From positions 1 through 20,074 of the forward strand of contig JAYMTF010002012.1 of assembly GCA_036897485.1 (NCBI GenBank): 20,074 bases of DNA, read 5' to 3'. This DNA is from Pelargonium nanum. Taxonomy: Eukaryota > Streptophyta > Magnoliopsida > Geraniales > Geraniaceae. This document shows, piece after piece, positions 1-8,724 of this stretch. A program made the position numbers and the translations under genes. Numbering within the stretch: position 1 is the first letter of the stretch; the number at the start of each line of letters is the position of its first letter. Under the pieces are notes generated by a model that saw only the letters and a list, made by a program, of their open reading frames with translations, did no database searches and had not been told where the DNA came from.

Positions 1-53
1 TTAATTTTTGCAAATAATGGAAACATGACACTCATTTTGGGACGGAGGGAGTA
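1..53. mobile_element. Stowaway-type MITE, right end only
   Basis: The segment reads into a terminal sequence ending CATTTTGGGACGGAGGGAG at position 51, followed by TA at 52-53, which is the usual Stowaway target dinucleotide. The same terminus occurs at 7628 and 9506, and in weaker form at 15044. The left part of the element lies outside the window, so its length and full inverted repeat cannot be judged. The seven bases after the TA lead directly into the target duplication of the SINE at 61. Confidence 0.8.
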
Positions 54-60
54 ATTAAAC

Positions 61-297
61 TTCCTTGTAAATATATACCCAAGGGCAGTGGCGCAGTTGG
101 CAACACAGCGTTTGTGTTCGATTCCCGCTCAACACACCCATGGAGAGAGGTGAAAGTTTTAACTGTGAACAAATCTCGAATGAGGATTAGTGTGGATGAC
201 GTAAAACGTCTTAAAGGTGTCAACCCAAGTGTGCGGACCCGCTCAGAAACCCATGGTATAAATCGAATAATAATAAAAAAAAAGTTCCTTGTAAATA
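61..297 (+). mobile_element. tRNA-derived SINE with 13-bp target site duplication
   Basis: The body spans about 74-284. A box A-like promoter element (TGGCGCAGTTGG, 89-100) and a box B (GTTCGATTCCC, 116-126) sit at its 5' end, as in RNA polymerase III-transcribed SINEs. Its 3' end is an A-rich tail (AATAATAATAAAAAAAAA, about 266-283). Perfect 13-bp direct repeats, TTCCTTGTAAATA, flank it at 61-73 and 285-297 and mark a target-primed insertion. The box A to box B gap is only 15 bases, shorter than in an intact tRNA, so the anticodon arm region has been lost. A short open frame inside it is not a gene. The family could not be named without a library search. Confidence 0.8.
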
Positions 298-1000
298 CTT
301 GGGCTTATCAGAGAATGTTTGGTTTAGGTATAAATGGGCCTGCAGTGTTGTGCATTTATAATTTTGGATCCACTCTACAATAATTCCTAGGCCCAACATT
401 TCAACACTTCCGGTTCCGGAAGACAGAATAGAATCGACATCTTTTCCACGTGTTGGATTTATCTACTGCAATCATCGAACTTTCAAGTCAAGAACCAGCA
501 AAGCAATCATGCGCCTCAGCTATTTTACCAGTAAGACCTTCGTGCAAGTGCAAATTAACCACACTGCCACTAGGAACTTTCCTCTTGACTTGTTGTAAAC
601 ATCCACGAGACCAGATCAATGCATTGACACGTCATAATCATTAAATAAAAAGAAACATCAATTTCATTTTGTGAAATGTGTCGGTCTTTAATCTTCATAT
701 TAATGTACTAACCAGTGAAAAACCCAAGTCAACGTAGCAAACGCAGCAGGGGCAATTTCGTCATATTCTTGTACGAAGAATATTTTCTTCCTAATTGGCT
801 CATGAATCACCTTTCCGTTCGGAGAAATTTTACGGTGTTGGTGTGGACACAAGAAAACTCTCCACCCGGTGCCTCAACTACCTTATTTTTGTTTCGTAGT
901 TTCGATAAAATCGTTTTCATGCTAGATAGTCAACTATAAATTTTACGATAATGCCAAAAAAGTCCTTCTCTACTCTGCACCCGCCGCACCTGATTATCGC
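298..1000. other. Upstream intergenic region of CAMTA4, no gene recognised
   Basis: No coding segment, RNA gene or complete repeat could be supported here. A perfect G-box lies at 447-452. Open frames on both strands are short and match nothing I recognise; one minus-strand run of about 47 codons (roughly 490-630) lacks an ATG and is not longer than chance would give. The right-hand part, to about 1000, presumably holds the CAMTA4 promoter, but no convincing TATA box or start site can be fixed. Confidence 0.5.
447..452. promoter_or_regulatory. G-box CACGTG, overlapping ACGTGT
   Basis: A palindromic CACGTG sits about 0.9 kb upstream of the CAMTA4 start codon, extended to CACGTGT. CACGTG is the core for plant bZIP and bHLH factors, and ACGTGT also matches the relaxed CAMTA core (A/C)CGTGT. 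A single hexamer is weak evidence, and its distance from the gene makes a role uncertain. Confidence 0.3.
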
Positions 1001-1306
1001 TCAGCCACTACACCACACAGCACAACCGGCTCTGGTTGCTGCTGTCTGGTAACGCCTCAAAGCCCGCTCAGGTGCTAAGCCGTACAGTAGGAGTGAAGTC
1101 TATATTTTCTCTCTTCGTTTCTTCGCTGTTCGATTTTGGGGCCGATCCGGTCAATTTCTCCGGCGACTCTCCCGGCTGATCTGTGCTCTGTTCCGGACGA
1201 TACGTACTTGCCTTCCTCTCGCCGGTGAAATCCGGAGCCAATTGCTTCGAGTTCCGTACAAAACAGCCCTGAATCGAAGGCTCCGGGATTGAGAGTAGGG
1301 TTTCAA

Positions 1307-1342
1307 ATGTGTGCGAGTGAAAATCTTTCTCTGCCGTTTTAA
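1307..1342 (+). other. Upstream ORF in the CAMTA4 leader (11 codons)
   Basis: An ATG at 1307 opens a short frame, MCASENLSLPF, ending with TAA at 1340-1342. It closes 22 bases before the CAMTA4 start codon at 1365. If the transcript starts upstream of 1307, as the CT-rich leader-like sequence from about 1070 suggests, scanning ribosomes would meet this ATG first. Its context (CAAATGT) is weak: A at -3 but T at +4. Regulation of CAMTA4 translation through it is inference. Confidence 0.5.
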
Positions 1343-1364
1343 CTGTTTTTGGAATCGCAAGAGG

Positions 1365-4300
1365 ATGATGCAATCAGGTGAGGTTTCTGTCGTGTTGTTG
1401 CTTGTGTTTATTTTCTAACGCGTGCATGTAATTTTTGGAGTTCAATTTTTCTGCACAAAAATGGCAGGATATGATATTGATGAGCTGTTCAGAGAAGCGC
1501 AATTGCGTTGGTTGAAGCCTGTAGAGGTTCTGTGTATTTTACAGAATCATGAAAAGCTTAATTTCACTCCAGAGCCACCTCATAAGCCTACTAGTAAGCT
1601 TTTTATTCCAAGTTTTTAATAATAAAATTGTTGAATTTCTCACTCACAGAGCAGTTCGTATTCATTTCTAATTGATTGTGCTTCTCTCTTCTATACTGAA
1701 TAGTTTGTATTGTAGCTTATGATGGTGATTTGCTTTGGCTTGATACAATAGGTGGGTCGTTGTTTCTTTATAACAAGAGGGTGCTTCGGTTCTTTAGAAG
1801 AGATGGTTATAGTTGGCGTAAAAAGAAGGATGGGAGAACTGTTGGGGAAGCACATGAGCGACTTAAGGTTTGTGTCAAAGATGACTTATGGCAGTCTATC
1901 ATTTGTTACATTGAATGTGATTGTGATTTGGTAGAGTACTTCTGTTTTGGCTCAATACTTAATTATGCTTGCCAATTCTTAACAGTTAGAACATATCTTT
2001 TATTTAATTGGCTATTAAATAAAGATTGTTTAGATTCAAAGATTGTTTTCCATCTGTCTATGTTGTAAATGAACATGAGTGATATTGATGGCCTCACTTT
2101 GGGGCGGAGAAAAAAATTGCCTTGTTAATACGGTGCTTGTTTTCCACACTATGAACTTTTCATGCACAATATTTGATATTGCTATGCTCTAATTTCCTGC
2201 ATGGCCTAAGGTTTGGCAAAAGAAAAGATTGCAACTGGTTGAAATAGAACAATTGGAACAGCAATACATTATTTATGCTCCCTCTCTAGAAATTATCTTT
2301 TCATGGATAATGTTGTAAAAAATAATTCGTTCTTCTTTTATCTCTTAAATTCTCTTTGTTCTGAGTATTGATTTCTTCAGTCTGTGGGATGACATTTAAT
2401 CTTACACGGCTAGGTTGGGAATATGGAAGCTCTAAATTGTTACTATGCACATGGAGAGCAGAACCCGACTTTCCAGAGGCGTAGCTACTGGATGCTTAAT
2501 CCGTGAGTGTGTATCTTTTTATTTGTGTACTGTATACTGCATTGAAAAATTGCTGATTTAGATATTCTTATAAAATGGAAAAGTTATTATACGAGTATGT
2601 CTTCCACATTGGGTTAGTTATAACAAGTAAATTTGTTGCCTTAGTGTATGTGATGAGTGATGACCAGTTTATTGGTATTGTTTATGTTGACTGTGATTGA
2701 GAATTCACACTTTCACTTATAATTTTCTGGCAGGGCATATGAGCACATTGTTCTGGTTCATTATAGAGAGACATCTGAGGTGAGGTTTATAGCTTGGTCA
2801 TCGACAAAATATTTTGGTTGTCTCTGAAAATGGCTTAGTTTAATATCATCTTATAATTGCGTGTTTCATTCTTGCTGAGATGTTAAAGATCCCATGATTT
2901 ATGTGATTTCTTAAATTAGAGACTCCTAATTTAACTCTTTCTATTAAGCCCTAGCCTAAGTTTTTTTTTTTTTTTGAAAGTTCCCTAGCCTAAGTTTATT
3001 CCCTTTCTTAAATTATTCCATTTATGCTGTCAACTCATGTATACCCTATATAAAGGGTCTCTCCTAAGGATCAAGTACAAGAAATATCACATTCTACTTT
3101 TTGTTTCTCTAAAATTATTTATGCCTGAGGTTGCTTAGCCGGTTCCATTGGACCTCAGTTTATTTTGCACACTCGAAGTGTAATTTTAAACCTCCAAGAC
3201 TTGTAATTGCTACTCTTTATCATACCACTCTTACCCTTAAAAAAGTCTTTGAACTTTCTGTGTCTTTTCCTCTCTAAGCTTGAATGACATAATATTCTTG
3301 GAATGTGAATTTTACATCCCCTGATGTTCACTGTTTGTGACATCAGGTTCTGTTACATAACTTCAGATTGTCTTAACATCATTGTCTGAATATTTGTCGT
3401 GCAGGGAAAGCCTAGTGTTGGTTCTGTTGCTCAGTTATCGTTGGGATCTACATTCAGTCCAAGTCCTGGCTCATATGCTACTTGCAATCCATGCTCTACC
3501 TCTGTAATTGGTGATTATGAGCAAAATCAAAGTATTACTAGTCCTGAGTCTATAGAAGTTTGTTCTAAGATAGCCATATCGAATAATGGGATAGATCATA
3601 TGGGTCCTGTTGATACAACAGGAGACTTAAGTAGTTCATCTGACCTTGAGGTTAGTCAAGCCTTGAGAAGGCTTGAGGAACAATTAAGTTTGAACGAGGA
3701 CAGTATCAAAGACATGTCATTCCGTGTTCAGGATGATGGTTCACATGAGTCAGGAGTCCCGGAATATACAAGCGATACCTCCAAACAGAATGATCTTTCA
3801 AATTTACTGTATGCATCTGAATATACTTCAAATGAATTTAGTAGTCATGCTGGGATGCAAGATCAGTCCAACAATCTGGTGCTTATTCAGAATGCAGGTT
3901 TGTTATTTGTGTCATTAGGCAGTCCTTAGAATGTTCAAATAATGAGTTCTAAAGTTTCTTTCAATCTATTGGCTGGATTTTTTCAGTTTTGGTTAGTGTG
4001 TATCATATATTTTAGGACATTTTGTTCAATATTGATTATATTCGTTTCCTGAGTCTGATAAGCCTTTTTCTGTTACAATTTTCTTTTATACAATTGATAG
4101 TTTGATCCCTTGGGGCATTATTAGCTTGCTAAGTTCTAGGATCAATTTCTGTAGGTGGCAATGGAAAACTTAACCATCAGTTATCAAGAAATGAATATAC
4201 AGACTCTTTATCTTGGACAGAAGTGCTAGAATCGTATAAAACATCAACAGGATGTGAGTTACAAGAGAATCTTTGTGGACACAATGTTCAAAACTGTAGG

Positions 4301-7300
4301 GTTTTCTTCCTCTTGATATGAATTTAATTTTAAATTTTCAGTGTACATTGAATTTATATTAAGCTTTGACGTGCCTATTTTTATAACAGCTTCTGTGTTG
4401 CTGCCTCAAGAAGTTGGAAGTTTCAATTTTCCTGCATATCCCTCTATAATTGGAAGTAACAATACCAATACCGATTTATATCAGTTTCTCTATGATCAAG
4501 GACAAATTGGAATGCCGCTTGAAGGGGCTTCTAGTTTGACTGTTGCTCAAAAACAAAAATTTACAATTCAAGATATATCCCCTGACTGGGGTTACACTGA
4601 TGAAGCTACGAAGGTGTTTGTTTTCGTTTCATATGATGCTACTGTTGCACTACTGTTTAATGATATTAGCCTGGTTATTTGGTTTAGCCTATTGGAATCT
4701 TTATTTGATCACAAGTTAACATGAAAAAAGTATTAAAAAACACAAGAAATGCGAGAGTTGATAAAAGAGGTGAGGATTAGATATGATAGTCCACATTTTT
4801 TCCCTTTGCCTCAACTATTGACTTTGTTGTGACAATGCAGAAATGTGATCTGGTTTGTCAAAAATTTCTCCTTTAGAAGGATTTTCTTAAGTTGCTAGGT
4901 GTTGCTATTAGTTATGGGAATTGGAGATTGAATTCACAATTTTTTTTGGGACGCAGGTTATCATTGTTGGATCTTTTCTCTGTGATCGGTCAGAATCTGC
5001 ATGGAAGTGTATGTTTGGTGATATTGAAGTTCCTGCTCAGTTAATTCGGGAAGGCGTCATCCGTTGTGAAGCTCCTTCCCATTCTCCTGGAAAAGTCAGT
5101 CTCTGTATTACTTCTGGAAACCAGGAATCCTGCAGTGAAGTTAGAGAGTTCGAGTATAGGGCTAAGACTATTAGTTCTGCTCACTGTAATGTAAATCAAA
5201 CTGAGTCTATGAAAAGTGCAGAAGAGCTGTTACAACTGGTCAGGTTTGTGCAGGTTCTTCTGTCTGATTTATCAATGCAGAAAGGCGATGACGCAGGATC
5301 AGAACTTCATTCACTGAGAAAACTAAAAGCTGATGATGATTCATGGGGTCATGTGATAGAGGCTCTTTTAGTTGGCAGTGGGACTTCGTCTACAACTGTT
5401 GATTGGCTTCTGCAAGAACTTCTAAAAGACAAGTTGCAGCAGTGGCTTTCCTCTAGATCCCAAGAGGGACATGACCAACCCAGCTGTTCATTGTCCAAAA
5501 AAGAGCAAGGGATAATTCACATGGTTGCTGCATTGGGGTTTGAGTGGGCCTTGTACCCTATTCTAAGTTCTGGAGTCAGCATAGATTTCCGTGATATTAA
5601 TGGGTGGACTGCTCTTCATTGGGCTGCACGTTTCGGAAGGTAAATTAATATTTGGACTGATATACGGGTTTGCAAGTTGGTTTGAGAATATGAACTCCAA
5701 AAAGAAATGATCTTGCTTACAATTTGTCTTCTTAAAAAAATTCACTAGAGCAATATCATTGCACTTTACTGGTCAAATGAATCTGACTAATGCTGGTATA
5801 TATGTTTCTAAGTTGATAATTACATTCATATATTGATTTTGATTTGTACTAGTAAGTCATAAGCTAGCATATCTTAATGAATAAGATCAAACATGGAATC
5901 AAAGTTCTATATTCATTACATGCAGTCCATTTGAGAATGGTCTTTTGATACTTGAAAGTGAAATGATTTAAATCTGAATATTTGAATGTCTTCTGTATCA
6001 GGGAAAAAATGGTTGCCGCACTTATAGCTTCTGGTGCATCAGCTGGTGCAGTGACAGATCCCAATACACAGGACCCAACAGGTAGAACCCCAGCATCCAT
6101 TGCTGCTTCCTGTGGCCATAAGGGACTGGCGGGCTATCTTTCAGAGATGGCACTGACTAGCCACCTTTCATCTCTCCAACTCGAAGAAAGTGAGCATTCT
6201 ATGGTTTCAGCTGAGTTTGAAGCAGAGAAAACTGTGAATAGCATCTCAAATGGGAGCCTTGATGCCAATGAAGATCAACTTTCACTTAAAAATACCCTGG
6301 TTGCAGTCAGAAATGCAGTCCGGGCTGCTGCACGCATACAATCTGCTTTCCGTGCTCATTCCTTCAAGAAGCGACAACAAAGGGAAAATGATGCTGGCAT
6401 TAATGATGAATATGGTCTCAGTTTAGGTGATATTCAAGGGCTTTCGACTATGTCAAAGCTAGCCTTTGGCGATGCCCGTGATTGCAATTCAGCTGCTTTA
6501 TCCATACAGAAGAAATATCGAGGTTGGAAAGGTCGCAGAGATTTCCTAGCATTGCGACAGAAAGTAGTGAAGATACAGGTTAAGAATCTTCTATCTTAAT
6601 TTGTACTATGCTTTATAGATATAAAGTACATGTATTAGTTGCATGAGGCTGAATGAAATTACATACAGGAACTATGAATAAAGCATATTGAGATAAATAC
6701 TGAAACCTTTTATAGCTGAACTAGTTTGATGGTAGATTGTTCGTTAATTTACTTATTTGCTTGTTTGGCAGGCGCATGTTAGAGGTTATCGGGTTAGGAA
6801 GTACTATAAGGTTATCTGTTGGGCTGTGGGAATTCTAGATAAAGTTGTACTGCGATGGCGTCGAAAAGGAGTTGGTCTGCGAGGTTTTCGGCAGGACGAA
6901 GTGATCGTTGATGATAGTGAAGATGAAGACATCCTCAAGCCGTTCCGCAAACAGAAAGTGGATGGTGCCCTTGGTGAGGCTCTCTCAAGGGTCCTGTCAA
7001 TGGTCAAGTCTCCAGATGCACGCCAGCAATATCAACGCATGCTTGAAAGATATCGCCAAGCTAAGGTAAGGAGGTGGCCATAAATCTCATTGAACTTAGG
7101 GGTTAGGAAGTCAGCTCTAGTCTGAATGCCGTTGTGAAGCTCATCCATAGACTTCAAAATAAAGATACTATTCATGATGTCCACAATAATTTTCTATGCA
7201 GCATTGATAGATTCCTCTGTTTCAGTTATTAGAAGTAGATATATCAGCATCATAATGCGTCTGCTAGTGTTTTAAACTTTGAACCGTAACTTCCAGGGCC

Positions 7301-8035
7301 TAATAAACCTTAATTTGGCATGGTAGTAGTCCCCATATGTATGCTGCTCACTTGCTTAAACACAGTTTCATTATACTCCCTCCGTCCCAAAATGAGTATC
7401 ATGTTTCTCTTGAATTTTTTTCCCAAAATGACTGTCCTCTATTATTTTTTAAAAAGTTAGTTATGCATGAATTGTCAATGATATCATTATAATAAGTTAG
7501 TTAGTATCTCTTAAGTTTGTTATAACACATTATCGTGAGGATATAAAAGTAAATATACCACACTAACTAGCTTCGCATTATTTTTTCTCAAAATAGAAAC
7601 AATGACACTCATTTTGGGACAGATGGAGTATCAGATAATGGTAAATTGGTAATGCACATAATGTTTGTTAAATCATCTCTTTGTTGCATTCACAAATTCA
7701 CTGCACGAAGCTGCATATACATAACCCATCTGATGAGTTATCCCCATTTCCTTCTCCGTACATACGAGTAGGATTTTCCACTGCCAATTATTTTACTTAT
7801 CCATGTATTCCGTTAACTATCAAGGCCACTCACTCTTACATTGTCATTATATATACTTCCTCCGTTAAATTATTCTATTTTAGTGATTCCATGATTGTCA
7901 ACTGTGGAGATTTCTGAATTGATGAAACTATTATTGCAGGCTGAACTTGGTGTATTGCCGTCAAGTGAAGCAGAAGCTTCAAATTATCTCGATGATTTTC
8001 TCGACATGGAAAATGAAGACATTCTTTTCCAGTAG
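1365..8035 (+). CDS. CAMTA4: Calmodulin-binding transcription activator, CAMTA4-type (12 exons)
   Basis: Nuclear transcription factor that binds CGCG-type DNA sites and is controlled by Ca2+/calmodulin. Coding exons read in phase as 1365-1377, 1468-1593, 1752-1867, 2414-2502, 2734-2779, 3405-3897, 4155-4253 (or 4295), 4390-4613, 4957-5639, 6002-6578, 6772-7065 and 7940-8035, all GT/AG, giving 951 residues (965 with the later exon 7 donor). Order: CG-1 DNA-binding domain (about 8-130, with WRKKKDGRTVGEAHERLK and YYAHGEQNP), a variable acidic middle containing SQALRRLEEQLSLNEDS, TIG/IPT fold (about 382-470), ankyrin repeats (about 587-680, NGWTALHWAARFG), IQ motifs (about 739-850: ARIQSAFRAHSFKKR, LSIQKKYRGWKGRRDF, KIQAHVRGYRVRKYYK) and the adjoining calmodulin-binding helix ICWAVGILDKVVLRWRRKG. 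The N-terminus MMQSGYDI followed by LILQNHE-like residues and NCYYAHGEQ fits CAMTA4 better than CAMTA1-3 or CAMTA5/6. Arabidopsis CAMTA4 is about 1,016 residues. The start is the first of two tandem ATGs; exon 1 encodes only four residues plus one base. No truncation or frameshift was seen. Splice sites are predictions. Confidence 0.93.
1418..1423. promoter_or_regulatory. CGCG box (ACGCGT) in CAMTA4 intron 1
   Basis: The palindrome ACGCGT in the 90-bp first intron fits the vCGCGb consensus bound by CAMTA proteins. It lies about 50 bases downstream of the start codon. Binding by CAMTA4 itself or a paralogue would be a feedback loop, but one six-base match proves nothing. Confidence 0.35.
2949..2997. 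repeat. 15-bp direct repeat flanking a poly(T) tract in CAMTA4 intron 5
   Basis: CCCTAGCCTAAGTTT occurs at 2949-2963 and again at 2983-2997. Between the copies lie only a run of T (15 counting the shared end of the first repeat) and GAAAGTT. On the minus strand this reads as a short unique stub with a poly(A) tail inside a target duplication, which would fit a severely 5'-truncated retroposon. Replication slippage is the alternative. The rest of this 625-bp intron (2780-3404) shows nothing else recognisable. Confidence 0.55.
7374..7630. mobile_element. Stowaway-type MITE, complete, in CAMTA4 last intron
   Basis: The element occupies 7376-7628 (253 bp) between TA dinucleotides at 7374-7375 and 7629-7630. 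It begins CTCCCTCCGTCCCAAAATGA and ends CTCATTTTGGGACAGATGGAG, inverted repeats with a few mismatches that extend to about 30 bp. It has no coding capacity. It lies wholly inside the intron 7066-7939, away from both splice sites. Its core (GTTATGCATGAATTGTCAAT and TAAGTTTGTTATAACACA) reappears in the element at 14904-15044. Confidence 0.9.
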
Positions 8036-8610
8036 GAGTACCTTATGGCATTCCGTAGCCGAGTGGCTGCATATTTCAACTTCGGACTCTCCATCTGGTT
8101 TGTGTATAATGACACCTAGAACTGACCATAGTTTTTCTGATAATTTTCCTGATGCTGTAAATGCTTAGCATAATGATTGTAAATGGTGTATTCTTTTTTA
8201 TAATAATGGTGTTTTGATTTATCTGCCTAACTATTCACAGCTCTCCATATATTGTTTTCTTGTTTCTAATACGTAGTGATGCAAGTATTTTGTGTTGAGC
8301 TCTGAATTGCAGCAATGTAAGGCATTTTGTCTCCTCTTGATGAAGAATCTAACAAATGATGTGCCACTCCATGAAAGAAAAGAACCAACAAATCACAAGG
8401 TGAGCTTTTTATATTTGACTTGTGGATATACATAGAACATGGAATGTATGTATAGAGGTGGCAATTCGGATCATAGATCTGATCTACGGTTCTGATTAGT
8501 GACTTGTGAATACATACACACATATATGTGTATGTATGTATGTACAGCAGCAACTCCAAGGAAGAGATTAGTCAATAGGGTATGTGAGGAGTGTTTGGTA
8601 GAGTGTCAAA
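8036..8610 (+). other. CAMTA4 3' UTR and spacer to the next gene
   Basis: No gene is visible between the CAMTA4 stop codon and the promoter of the next gene. The first 150-250 bases are probably 3' UTR; AT-rich stretches such as ATAATAATGG near 8200 could serve polyadenylation, but no clear signal decides the end. The spacer also holds the palindromic CA/TG tract at 8511-8543. Confidence 0.5.
8511..8543. repeat. Near-palindromic CA/TG microsatellite
   Basis: TACATACACACATATATG is followed by TGTATGTATGTATGTA, so a CA-type tract runs into its own complement around a central ATAT. The core ACACATATATGTGT is a perfect inverted repeat. Such a tract can extrude as a hairpin and tends to vary in length. 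It is probably a neutral simple repeat. Confidence 0.7.
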
Positions 8611-8617
8611 ACCAAGA

Positions 8618-8637
8618 TGGGCCACGCCGCATGGGCC
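8618..8637 (+). promoter_or_regulatory. Paired TGGGCC (site II-like) elements
   Basis: TGGGCC occurs at 8618-8623 and 8632-8637, the second as the palindrome GGGCCC. They lie 90-110 bases upstream of the start codon at 8725, a typical place for TGGGCC/T elements bound by TCP factors in plant housekeeping promoters. The start site itself was not located. Confidence 0.45.
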
Positions 8638-8724
8638 CACTTATTGCTAATAACAACCGCCAAACTCGCTTTCGTATCTAGAAATTGTTTCTTTGAATAA
8701 TAAAAAAAAAAAGGAGCAGAGGAA

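Noticed and set aside
490..632. Minus-strand open run of about 47 codons upstream of CAMTA4 that reads like protein
   Set aside because: No ATG, no splice partner, no recognisable family, and the length is not improbable by chance. It could be a gene remnant, but nothing supports that.
1068..1373. Minus-strand open frame of 101 codons over the CAMTA4 leader
   Set aside because: It overlaps the leader and first exon of CAMTA4, has no family resemblance and no flanking gene structure.
7853..7875. TACTTCCTCCGTTAAATT, resembling a Stowaway left end
   Set aside because: Only about ten bases match and no right terminus was found within the intron; too short to call.
8050..8100. TAGCCGAGTGGC in the CAMTA4 3' flank, like a tRNA box A
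   Set aside because: No matching box B or cloverleaf arms follow, so this is neither a tRNA gene nor a SINE.
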